From Natrarchaeobius chitinivorans (lineage in GTDB: Archaea; Halobacteriota; Halobacteria; Halobacteriales; Natrialbaceae): a stretch of DNA of 64,000 bases. The stretch is from assembly GCF_003841505.1 (NCBI RefSeq), contig NZ_REGA01000004.1, positions 248,001 through 312,000 on the forward strand. Reading direction: 5' to 3'. Of the stretch, positions 15,580 through 24,901 are shown in pieces. The notes under the pieces were generated by a model that saw only the letters and a list, made by a program, of their open reading frames with translations, was not told where the DNA came from and did no database searches. How positions within the stretch are numbered: position 1 is the stretch's first letter; each line of letters begins with the position of its first letter. The position numbers and the translations under genes are program-made.

Positions 15580-17835
15580 TTACTCTTTTTGGGCGTCGAC
15601 GACCGCAACGCCAGCCAAATTGACGATATCTTTGACCTCGTCCCCCCGCTGGAGGACGTGGACGGGTTCGTCCATGCCGACGAGCATCGGGCCGATGGCG
15701 TCCGCACCGCCGAGTCGCTGGAGCAGCTTGTAGCCGATGTTGCCCGACTCGAGGTTCGGAAAGACGAGAACGTTCGCCGGCTCCTCGAGCTCCGAGAAGC
15801 CGTACGTTCCCTCGAGGATGTCTTCTACGACGGCGGTGTCGGCTTGCATCTCCCCGTCGACGGGAAAGTCGACCTCGGGGTCGTCCTGGAGCATCCGCGC
15901 TGCCCGGCGCGGTTTCCGGGTCCCCTCGTTGTCGACGCTGCCGAAGTTCGAGTACGAGAGCAACGCGGCGCGCGGTTCGACGTTGAACCGCCGCGCGAGT
16001 TTGCCGGTCTGTTTCGTCACCTCCGCGAGAACCTCCTCGTCGAGCGTCTGGTTGACGGTCGCGTCGGCGATGAAGATCACGCGGTTTTTGAACGTCAGCA
16101 TGTAGACCCCAGCCGCGTAGTCGACGTCGTCGGCGGTGCCGATCACCTGCAGCGGCGGCCGAAGCGCCGACGGATAGTGGTGGGAAAGACCCGTCAGAAG
16201 CGCGTCTGCGTCGCCCTGTTCGACCATTACGCTCCCGAAGTAATTCGAGTCGCGTTCGACGAGTTCCCCGGCCTCCGTCCGGGTGATCCCCTTTCGTTGA
16301 CGGAGTTCGTGGAGCCGATCCGCGTACTCCTCGTAATCACCGACAGTGGGATCGGCAACCTGCGGGTCGAAATCCAGCCCGAGGTTGGCGGCCGCCGTCC
16401 GGATTTCGGTCTCGTCGCCGATGAGGACCGGCGTCGCGATCCCCTGTTCTTGAATCTGGTAGGCCGCCCGAATCATCTTCTCGTTTTCTCCCTCCGCGAG
16501 CGCGACCGTCTTCGGATCGCTCTTTGCCTTGTTGAGGACGACACGCATCATCTCGCGGGACTTGCCGAGCCGAGCCTCGAGTTCCTCTTCGTACTCCTCG
16601 AGGTCGATTTCGGTTCTGGCCGCTCCGGACTCCATGGCTGCCTCTGCAATCGACGGTGCGACCCGAAAGAGAACCCGCGGATCGACCGGTTTCGGAATGA
16701 TGTAGTCGGGACCGTACTGGATCGGATCCTCGCCGTAGGCTTTGACGACCGCGTCGGGGACGTCCTGCCGGGCGAGATCGGCAAGCGCCTGGGCACAGGC
16801 GACTTTCATCTCTTCGTTGATCTCGGTCGCGCGCACGTCGAGCGCACCGCGGAAGATAAACGGGAAACCGAGGACGTTGTTGACCTGATTCGGGTAATCG
16901 GAGCGGCCGGTAGCCATGATGACGGTATCCTCGCGCGCCGCTTTGGCCTCCTCGTAGTTGATCTCCGGATCGGGGTTGGCCATCGCGAAGACGATCGGAT
17001 CGCCGGCCATGGACCGGACCATCTCCTGGGAGACGACCCCGGCGACGGAGAGGCCGACGAAAACGTCCGCCCCCTCCATCGCGTCCGCGAGGTCACCCTC
17101 CGGAACGTCCCGAGCGAACTGGCGTTTGTACTCGTTGACGTCGTCGTCGTTTGCCCGGGCTTCAGTGATGATCCCCGAGGAGTCACACATCGTGATGTTC
17201 TCGGACCGGCAGCCGAGCGAAACGTAAAACCGGGCCGTCGCGATCGCACTCGCACCCGCGCCGGAGAAGACGATTTCGAGGTCCTCGAGATCTTTTCCCG
17301 CGATATCGGCCGCGTTGAGAAGCGCCGCGCCGGAGATGATCGCGGTTCCGTGCTGGTCGTCGTGAAAGACGGGAATATCGATCTCCTCGCGCAACCGTTC
17401 TTCGACGGTGAAACACTCTGGCGCTTTGATGTCCTCTAAGTTGACGCCGCCGAACGTCGGTTCCATCATCTTCACCGCCTCGACGAGTTTGTCCGGGTCG
17501 GCCTCGTCGAGTTCGATGTCGAAGACGTCGATGTCCGCGAACCGCTTGAACAGCACCCCTTTTCCTTCCATTACCGGTTTCGATGCTTGTGCGCCGATAT
17601 CGCCGAGACCCAGTACGGCGGACCCGTTCGAGACGACGCCGACGAGATTCCCCTTTGCCGTGTACGTGTAGGCATCGGTTTCGTCCGCTGCGATCTCCAT
17701 ACACGGGGTCGCGACCCCGGGCGAGTAGGCCAGTGAGAGATCGCGCTGTGTGTTCGTCGGTTTCGTCGTCGAAATCTCGATCTTTCCTGGCGGGTCCGTC
17801 CGGTGGTACTCCAGTGCGTCCTCGTCTAATCCCAT
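15580..17835 (-). CDS. maeB: Malic enzyme with C-terminal phosphotransacetylase domain (MaeB type)
   Basis: 751 residues. Residues 1 to about 420 form the malic enzyme: [12 protein letters not shown], the catalytic Lys region ([16 protein letters not shown]), HDDQHGTAI and the NAD(P)-binding loop [11 protein letters not shown]. The rest is a phosphotransacetylase-like domain ([32 protein letters not shown]). Such hybrids decarboxylate malate to pyruvate; the C-terminal domain usually regulates, sensing acetyl-CoA, rather than acting as an enzyme. The ATG at 17833-17835 starts [18 protein letters not shown], the conserved N-terminus; the longer frame is upstream DNA. A large antisense ORF over this gene is a shadow. 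Confidence 0.94.
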   Translation of the reverse strand: MGLDEDALEYHRTDPPGKIEISTTKPTNTQRDLSLAYSPGVATPCMEIAADETDAYTYTAKGNLVGVVSNGSAVLGLGDIGAQASKPVMEGKGVLFKRFADIDVFDIELDEADPDKLVEAVKMMEPTFGGVNLEDIKAPECFTVEERLREEIDIPVFHDDQHGTAIISGAALLNAADIAGKDLEDLEIVFSGAGASAIATARFYVSLGCRSENITMCDSSGIITEARANDDDVNEYKRQFARDVPEGDLADAMEGADVFVGLSVAGVVSQEMVRSMAGDPIVFAMANPDPEINYEEAKAAREDTVIMATGRSDYPNQVNNVLGFPFIFRGALDVRATEINEEMKVACAQALADLARQDVPDAVVKAYGEDPIQYGPDYIIPKPVDPRVLFRVAPSIAEAAMESGAARTEIDLEEYEEELEARLGKSREMMRVVLNKAKSDPKTVALAEGENEKMIRAAYQIQEQGIATPVLIGDETEIRTAAANLGLDFDPQVADPTVGDYEEYADRLHELRQRKGITRTEAGELVERDSNYFGSVMVEQGDADALLTGLSHHYPSALRPPLQVIGTADDVDYAAGVYMLTFKNRVIFIADATVNQTLDEEVLAEVTKQTGKLARRFNVEPRAALLSYSNFGSVDNEGTRKPRRAARMLQDDPEVDFPVDGEMQADTAVVEDILEGTYGFSELEEPANVLVFPNLESGNIGYKLLQRLGGADAIGPMLVGMDEPVHVLQRGDEVKDIVNLAGVAVVDAQKE

Positions 17836-17940
17836 ACCGGGGACACAGCGGGCGATTACTAAAAACAATGTGAAGGTGACACTCGACGATTGTCGAACTA
17901 TGACCGCTCGAGCGGGGATCGCCATCCACGCATTCGACCG

Positions 17941-17948
17941 TTTTATAC
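17941..17948 (+). promoter_or_regulatory. TATA box of coaD
   Basis: TTTTATAC lies 24-31 bases before the coaD ATG, the spacing expected for a haloarchaeal leaderless transcript. Confidence 0.6.
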
Positions 17949-17971
17949 GGACTGCCCAATTGGGGTGGGGT

Positions 17972-18451
17972 ATGGACGTCGCGCTTGGTGGGACGTTCGA
18001 CCCCGTTCACGACGGCCACCGACGGCTGTTCGAACGGGCGTTCGAACTGGGTGACGTGACGATCGGATTGACGAGCGACGAACTCGCACCGAAGACGCGA
18101 CACGTCGAACGACACGTCAACTGCTACGACGAGCGAAAGGACGCCCTCGAGTCCGCCCTCGAATCGATCGCCGCCGAGTACGGTCGCGAGTTCGAAATCA
18201 GGCCGCTCGAAGCGCCCACCGGGATCGCGACGGAACCGCAGTTCGACTACCTCGTCGTCTCGCCGGAAACCCGCGACGGTGGCGAGCGAATCAACGAGAT
18301 CCGCCGTGAGCGCGGCCACGATCCGCTCGAGGTCGTCGTCGTTCCCCACGTCCGCGCCGACGACGGTGACATCATCTCGAGTACCCGAATCGTTCGCGGG
18401 GAAATCGACGAACACGGACGCGTTCTCGAGGGCGGGAACGACGATTCCTGA
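17972..18451 (+). CDS. coaD: Phosphopantetheine adenylyltransferase (archaeal type)
   Basis: 159 residues. It opens with the nucleotidyltransferase signature GGTFDPVHDGHR and later has ISSTRIV, the second conserved motif of this fold. It joins ATP to 4'-phosphopantetheine to make dephospho-CoA, the penultimate step of coenzyme A synthesis. The archaeal/eukaryotic class differs from bacterial CoaD in sequence, as seen here. The stop codon overlaps the first base of an 82-bp palindromic element. Confidence 0.93.
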   Translation: MDVALGGTFDPVHDGHRRLFERAFELGDVTIGLTSDELAPKTRHVERHVNCYDERKDALESALESIAAEYGREFEIRPLEAPTGIATEPQFDYLVVSPETRDGGERINEIRRERGHDPLEVVVVPHVRADDGDIISSTRIVRGEIDEHGRVLEGGNDDS

Positions 18452-18532
18452 TACGGATTACTGTAACGATTTACCGGCGCAACCGTCGCCCAGGTCGCGG
18501 TTGCGCCGGAAATGACTTACAGTAAACCGTAT
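18451..18532. repeat. 82-bp imperfect palindrome after coaD
   Basis: The outer arms are ATACGG-A-TTACTGTAA (from 18451) and TTACAGTAA-A-CCGTAT (to 18532). An inner stem pairs CCGGCGCAACC (18474-18484) with GGTTGCGCCGG (18499-18509) around a 14-base loop. The whole could form one long hairpin. It looks like a MITE-type element or structured RNA end rather than a simple terminator, since it lacks a T-tract. Confidence 0.7.
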
Positions 18533-18633
18533 GACCCGAGAGTGAGCTGGCGACTCCCGAGCTGAGTTTTGATTGCATAATACACCGTTAGATCGACTAA
18601 TCGGTGGACTGACCCGACGAAACGGTCACCGAG

Positions 18634-18942
18634 TTACCAGCGCGGCGGTTCGAGACCGGCGTCCTCGAGGAGGTCTTTCCACCGCGTCTGGATCGAGAGC
18701 CGAGAGACCTCCGCTGCGTCGGCGACCGTCCCCTGAGTTCGACCGTCTCCCGCAATCAGAGCGCCTGCGTAGATGCTCGCCGCGAGGACGGCCCGCTTCG
18801 ATCGGTCGTCCTCGGGGACGTCGGCGAGAAAGAGATCGATCGCACACGACCGCGCGTCGCCCGACAACTCGAGGCGATCGGCTACTCCCTCGAGTTCCTC
18901 GAGCCACGGCTCGTACTCGATCCGATCGCGAGCGCTGTGCAT
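18634..18942 (-). CDS. Single-cyclin-fold TFB-like protein
   Basis: 102 residues from the ATG at 18940-18942. Residues about 10-95 read as one cyclin repeat of transcription factor B (VADRLELSGDARSCAIDLF, KRAVLAASIYAGALIAG, VADAAEVSRLSIQTRWKDLL). A normal TFB has a zinc ribbon, B-finger and two cyclin repeats; here only one cyclin repeat exists, so it cannot act as a full basal factor. It may compete with or modify TFB/TBP complexes, or bind DNA through its C-terminal helix-turn-helix-like end. Longer upstream starts are possible but look non-conserved. Confidence 0.72.
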   Translation of the reverse strand: MHSARDRIEYEPWLEELEGVADRLELSGDARSCAIDLFLADVPEDDRSKRAVLAASIYAGALIAGDGRTQGTVADAAEVSRLSIQTRWKDLLEDAGLEPPRW

Positions 18943-19180
18943 GCCCAACCGTTTCGCCTCCCCGGAAATAAATCCCGTGTCCAGATCTGTGCTGATCGGA
19001 TTTCCGAGGGTAATATCCACGAGGATTAGCAATAGGTCGCTACTCGAGCCAACGTTCGGCTACGAATTGATAGGCAGAGTGGCTGTTCTCGGTGATCTGG
19101 GCTAGGAGATAACTACTAAAGCGGGAGCCTAGCCAAGGACGAGCAGACGCCTTCACCCCCGTCGGGTTTCCGCGTCCGTC

Positions 19181-19354
19181 ATGAAGGAACCAACCTGCAA
19201 ACTCGTCTGTACCGGCTGCGGGCTCGAGATGCCCTACCGGGACCGTTCGCTGGCCGAGCAGGCCGCTGAGTTACATCAACTTCGAGATCCGGAACACGTC
19301 ACGTATATCGTCCCACCGGACTGGTCCCCCGAAGAGCCGGTAAAACACGATTGA
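19181..19354 (+). CDS. 57-residue zinc-finger-like microprotein
   Basis: It begins MKEPTCKLVCTGCGLE, giving Cys at 6, 10 and 13, then a basic/aromatic stretch and a HQLRDPEHVTYIV segment whose His residues could complete a metal site. Haloarchaea have many such small zinc proteins. An inverted repeat (GGCTAGG at 19100, CCTAGCC at 19128) brackets a TATA-like ACTACTAAA upstream and could be an operator. The stop codon is directly followed by the right end of a TnpB element. Confidence 0.65.
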   Translation: MKEPTCKLVCTGCGLEMPYRDRSLAEQAAELHQLRDPEHVTYIVPPDWSPEEPVKHD

Positions 19355-20644
<1,290 letters not shown>

Positions 20645-20825
20645 TACAAATGTAATAAGACGAGATAGGTTAAATATCTGCTGCAATACCAGGCCGTACT
20701 ATCGTCGGTGGTTTGTGAAAGGTAGTGTCGGATTCATCCCCGCGCTAAAACACGGGGCTTTCTCCTCAATTCCCCGTAATCCGGATCGACAGGTTCTTAC
20801 CCGATTCGATAAAACCCGGACGTGA

Positions 20826-20909
20826 GCGCGGGTAGCCAAGCCAGGAAACGGCGCAGCGCTTAGGACGCTGTCCCGTAGGGGTCCGCCGGTTCAAATCCGG
20901 TCCCGCGCA
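20826..20909 (+). tRNA. tRNA-Leu (anticodon UAG)
   Basis: 84 bases. The acceptor stem pairs GCGCGGG (20826-20832) with CCCGCGC (20902-20908), with discriminator A. The anticodon stem CAGCG/CGCTG holds the loop CTTAGGA, giving anticodon UAG. A long variable arm (class II) and the T arm with GGTTCAAATCC are present. CCA is not encoded and there is no intron. Confidence 0.95.
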
Positions 20910-21672
20910 TCGAGCGAACGGAGTGAGCGAGAGAGCAGGAGCGGATTTGCAGCCCAGAGGACGAGCGAAGCGATGTCCTCGCGGTTCAAATCCGGTCCCG
21001 CGCATTCTCCGCGAACAATTTCGTGAGCGGAGAATGCAAGATACGGAATTGAACCCTGAAAGTCGCAGCGCGAACGTAGTGAGCGACCGTCTTCCTTCGG
21101 TTCAAATCCGATCTCGAGCACTGATTTCTCGAGAGGGGCACCTCGCCGGTGGCGATGTTCTTGAGGTAGTCGTCGTTCAGCATCCCACGACTGATTGATC
21201 ACTTCAGGCGGACGATCAATTTGCTGGTCAATATTCGCAACCAATAGTATAAAAGCCGATAGTTTCCCCAACCAATCAGTTGAATAGAGTTTGAGTTGAT
21301 CGGGACTAACGACAGTTTTGCTCTCGAGTAACCCCTTAGAACGCGAATCGGTTGGAGCGCGGTGAGTCCGTCACGAGTCGCTGTGACCGATGCTGGGTCA
21401 AAATAATGGCCACCAGTATTGTTACTGAGTCAAATACCCCCCGAATCGCGTTTATTCTCGCAAACGTGTTGTCGGTGGTAGGGCACTAATATACTCTATA
21501 TGCAGGAATTCGTTCACAAGTTCGGGTTTATTTGTTATATTTTATGCGAGTTCCAGGAGTCTGCCTGGCTTATATTGGGCATTCCATGCACTACTAAAGT
21601 GGCCGCGGAACCTCGAGTCCTCACCGAAAACGCAACCGAAAGAGAGAGACTTAGACAGTATGCTCGTATTGA
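20910..21672. other. Non-coding region with tRNA-Leu 3'-end duplicates (att scars)
   Basis: The last 24 bases of the tRNA-Leu gene plus one flanking base (20887-20910) recur exactly at 20982-21005. A diverged copy (CGGTTCAAATCCG then ATCTCGAGCA) lies at 21098-21120. Such duplicates mark past integration of elements into the tRNA. No integrase remains. Near-palindromic GAGCGAAC-GNAGTGAGCG motifs occur at about 20912 and 21070. The rest (21130-21670) is AT-richer and I see no gene in it. Confidence 0.75.
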
Positions 21673-22584
21673 TTATTCTTCCTTTCGAGAACCCTTATCT
21701 GTGCCACCTCTCGGCTGAAAGTGGACTGTAACAAGCCAGTCACTTCTCTGATCGCCCTGAGTTACTTCTACTCGAACTGGACGCTCGAGTCCGACGGCGA
21801 GTCCGGTCGCGACAAACGAGGGGATCGGGTGGTCGAATCTATCGAGCGGCCCCACAGCGCTTCCAGAGATTCCGACCGTGACTCGGCCATCGGCAGGTTC
21901 GACGTCCGGATCGGCACTCGAGGCGAGTTCCAGGTGTTCGACGAGTCCATCACATAACTGAGCCGTAATCGTTCGGGGATGAGAGCCGAGTTCACCACGG
22001 AGGCCGTGTTCGAACTCCTCGAGTAGCAGCGACCCGGTCGGTTCGAACACCAGTCCTCGGTCGCTGTCGTCGAGGACGAACGGCATCGGTAACGAGTCGG
22101 GAAGTTCACCCGGGGCAAGTTGGTCAGCAGACGTGTGCGCAGGGATATACAGCTGTGCGCCTCCGGTTTCGGCGGGAATATACAATCGCTCATCCTGGAC
22201 TCCGAGTTCCTCACAGATCGCACCGCCGTTTATCGCATACGTCGCATACAGTCGCTCACCGATATCCGCGGCGACGAACTGACCCGGTGTGAGGTAATAC
22301 GTAAGCACGCCACCGAACAGGCCCGTCAGTCCGAGGACGACCAACACGGTGCGAGTGGATTCGAAGAGTACGCCGCCACCGATAGCCAAACACCCGACCA
22401 CCGCCAGAGCGACCGCAGTCTTGCGGTAAGACGAGCGTTTAGCCCGTGCATATTCTTCACGTAGTCGACGGTTTTCGGCTTCGAGTAGTTTTGCCCGTGT
22501 CGTTGCATCGACACCGGCGCTCTGTGGCGAGACGGACCCGGTATCTTCGGACTCCGAACGTGACGTGTGTGTTTCAGTATTCAT
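21673..22584 (-). CDS. Membrane-anchored hypothetical protein
   Basis: 303 residues. A Ser/Thr-rich N-terminus and a short coiled coil (KLLEAENRRLREEYARAKR, about 32-50) lead into two membrane helices (about 57-100). The remaining 200 residues form a soluble domain with LYIPAETGGAQLYIPAHTS and a repeated strand pattern. A haloarchaeal family of this shape (I believe DUF7982, not certain) accompanies DUF58 genes. The start overlaps the end of the neighbouring membrane-protein gene by four bases, so it is third in the DUF58 operon. Confidence 0.72.
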   Translation of the reverse strand: MNTETHTSRSESEDTGSVSPQSAGVDATTRAKLLEAENRRLREEYARAKRSSYRKTAVALAVVGCLAIGGGVLFESTRTVLVVLGLTGLFGGVLTYYLTPGQFVAADIGERLYATYAINGGAICEELGVQDERLYIPAETGGAQLYIPAHTSADQLAPGELPDSLPMPFVLDDSDRGLVFEPTGSLLLEEFEHGLRGELGSHPRTITAQLCDGLVEHLELASSADPDVEPADGRVTVGISGSAVGPLDRFDHPIPSFVATGLAVGLERPVRVEVTQGDQRSDWLVTVHFQPRGGTDKGSRKEE

Positions 22585-23117
22585 TTCGGATCTCGAGGCG
22601 AGGTCGGTGAATTCGATGGTGATTGCGCTACTGTCTCAGATACCAATCCAAGCGCAACGAGTTCGTACCGGTGGATACCGTAACTCGCGACGGCAAGCAC
22701 GACGACGGTCACACCAGCACCAAGACCAAGCGACCGTGACTGTACCGCCCAGACGAGACCTCCCAGTGCAATCAGGCTCCCGATGGCGACGAACCCGATA
22801 GTCAACTCCGCGGAGCGACGCAGGAGGCTCCCAAGCAACAACGTTCCAAATCCGAGTTCGATGATTCCGATGGCAACGATCTCAGAGCCTATTCCGGTAC
22901 CCGGGAGCAACGCGACGAGGAAAACGTGGCCCAGAGCGAGCGCGTACGGGACGCCGAACAGAGCCCACATACCAGCCACTACCGCACCGGCTACAATGCC
23001 CAGTGGCCCGAATACGAGCCCGAAGCAGAGACAGATGCCAGGAACTGCCACGAGCTCCATCCAGTGGTACGTCGCTGTCTCGAGCGCGATATCCGGTAGA
23101 TTCAGTTTCTCACCCAT
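22581..23117 (-). CDS. Five-helix membrane protein in the DUF58 operon
   Basis: 178 residues from the ATG at 23115-23117, which overlaps the DUF58 3' end by eight bases. It starts MGEKLNLPDIALETATYHW and then has about five membrane helices. The arrangement (DUF58 gene followed by a small membrane protein) matches that at 3-1321, although I see no clear sequence match between the two. Function unknown; likely a membrane partner of the DUF58 protein. Confidence 0.72.
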   Translation of the reverse strand: MGEKLNLPDIALETATYHWMELVAVPGICLCFGLVFGPLGIVAGAVVAGMWALFGVPYALALGHVFLVALLPGTGIGSEIVAIGIIELGFGTLLLGSLLRRSAELTIGFVAIGSLIALGGLVWAVQSRSLGLGAGVTVVVLAVASYGIHRYELVALGLVSETVAQSPSNSPTSPRDPK

Positions 23118-24717
23118 TAGAATCAGCTCCTGTCGGTATATCAGAACGACCTTCCGTTGGCTCATCAGAGCGACCTCCTGTTGGCTTATCAGACCTACTC
23201 CCTGGCATCGCTGTGGAGTGAGTATGCCCAGCAGCAAGTACAGTTGCCAGTTGCTCTCTCGGTGCGACCTCCAGGGCCGTGACTCCCTCGAGTCGATCGA
23301 GGTCCCGTCGGAGTTCCTCGAACGCAACGTATCGATCGTACGACTCCTCTACGGTTGCCAGTGACCCCGGTTCGAACAGCACCGACGGCGTAATCAATAC
23401 GAGTACGTATGACCCGTTCGTACGGGCGATTTGAACGGCTTCTCTGAGTGCAACGGGATCCGAGTCGTCGGTGAACAGTATCGTCCACGGCTTGCGTTGT
23501 TGCGTGCGTAACGTCGTTCGAAGCGCGCTGCGTAACGGCTCCGATTCTAATCGGGTCTGGTACGTCTGGCGCTGTCGATAGAACGGACCGAGCGTGCGAC
23601 TGAACACGTCTCGGTCGCCGTGTTCGAGTTTGCGGACGGCCACTCGAGCCCTGGTTGGAGGTGCGTTTTTCCATCGTCTCGGTCCCTCGACTGGCGTCTG
23701 TGTCGTCGATCGGGGCGGTTCGGACGTGTCCGTACCCGGCCCGGGTTTCCGTCTGCCGTGATCCGGTGGTGATTCGATGGTCGCCTCGAGATCAAAGAGC
23801 TGCTGGCGGATCCGTCGATACTGCGTCAGGTCCGTCGTTAGATCCGTTTGGACCGTAATTCCGCTGTTTCCAACCGCGACTAGCCCGACCGGGTCGTCGA
23901 GTTGCCGAGCACTCGCTACGATCGAAAGCGCAACGTCACGGAGGTAATCGAGTTTCGTCTCGCCAGCGGGTCCCGTATCGAGTGTCGACCGGTGGTCGAC
24001 GACGAGTATCGTCGGTCGATCCGTGTTCGCTTCGTACGTGCGGATATGTGGCGTCGCCAATCGCGCTGTTGCTTTCCAGTCGATGCGATCGGTGTTATCT
24101 CCGGGGACGTATTCGCGCAGCTCTGCGGGCGTCAGGCCCGAACCGGACTGGTCACTGCTGTGTTGGCCCTGAACTATCGAAACGCGGTCACCACCGGAGC
24201 CGACGTGGACCTCTCGCGGTCCGCGTGCGTCGACCGTTATCGTCGGTGCCGGTCCGACGTCGAGCGTTTCACGAAACCAGCCGTCGGTTGCCGTTACTGT
24301 CGCCCGGTCGAACTGATGACGCCCGGCGACGGGACACTCGAATCGGATCGTCTTCGATCCAGCCGTCGATTCCGGCTCGAGTTCGAGGACCGTCGACGAC
24401 GGGCCCGACTGATTGACAGTCGCCGTGGGCAATCCGGCGGTGAACGTCAGTGCAAGCTGTGATGGCTCGAGCGCTGCCCTGACAGTGACGGTCGTCGTCT
24501 CCCCTGTTCGAAGTACCGACCGTTCGGGCGTTTGCTCGAACGTAAGTGTCCGGCACATCCGGGACAGCTCCTGGTAAAACCGGTACTGGCGAACCAGTAT
24601 CCAGACGCCGATCATCACCGTTGCGCCCAACAGCAGTGGGTGAGAGACCACAACTGCCAAGACTGCGGTGGACAGCGCAAGCAACCCCACTCCCCACGTG
24701 CGGCGCGTCGGGCGCAT
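23110..24717 (-). CDS. DUF58 domain protein
   Basis: 535 residues. Two N-terminal membrane helices, then a beta-rich region (residues about 60-200), the DUF58 signature YVPGDNTDRIDWKATAR and a vWA-like domain with TILVVDHRSTLDTG (MIDAS-like DxS). The C-terminus is a repetitive hydrophilic tail (GRSDEPTE-type 8-residue repeats). DUF58 proteins work with MoxR ATPases; the MoxR gene here is 12 kb away at 36527-37534. It heads a three-gene minus-strand operon, divergent from the gene at 24902, with a shared promoter region of about 180 bases. Confidence 0.88.
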   Translation of the reverse strand: MRPTRRTWGVGLLALSTAVLAVVVSHPLLLGATVMIGVWILVRQYRFYQELSRMCRTLTFEQTPERSVLRTGETTTVTVRAALEPSQLALTFTAGLPTATVNQSGPSSTVLELEPESTAGSKTIRFECPVAGRHQFDRATVTATDGWFRETLDVGPAPTITVDARGPREVHVGSGGDRVSIVQGQHSSDQSGSGLTPAELREYVPGDNTDRIDWKATARLATPHIRTYEANTDRPTILVVDHRSTLDTGPAGETKLDYLRDVALSIVASARQLDDPVGLVAVGNSGITVQTDLTTDLTQYRRIRQQLFDLEATIESPPDHGRRKPGPGTDTSEPPRSTTQTPVEGPRRWKNAPPTRARVAVRKLEHGDRDVFSRTLGPFYRQRQTYQTRLESEPLRSALRTTLRTQQRKPWTILFTDDSDPVALREAVQIARTNGSYVLVLITPSVLFEPGSLATVEESYDRYVAFEELRRDLDRLEGVTALEVAPREQLATVLAAGHTHSTAMPGSRSDKPTGGRSDEPTEGRSDIPTGADSNG

Positions 24718-24901
24718 ATTCCTGTGGAACCACGGTACCGTGTTGAACCTGTTGGTTACCCCGCTTCATACGGACTGCTGTGAGTCATTACCGGAGCGAC
24801 CGCGGGACGGCGCCCGGTCGTTCCGGTACACAGGTACAGCAATCCATATCAGGACAGGGACGGGCAGACAGTTTTTTGTCTCGACTCCCGTATCAGTAAC
24901 T

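Noticed and set aside
15331-17439. 702-codon open frame on the plus strand
   Set aside because: It lies antisense to the malic enzyme gene, whose motifs are unmistakable. Long antisense frames are common in GC-rich DNA.
21098-21120. Third tRNA gene
   Set aside because: Only a T-arm-like stretch; no acceptor or anticodon stem can be formed around it.
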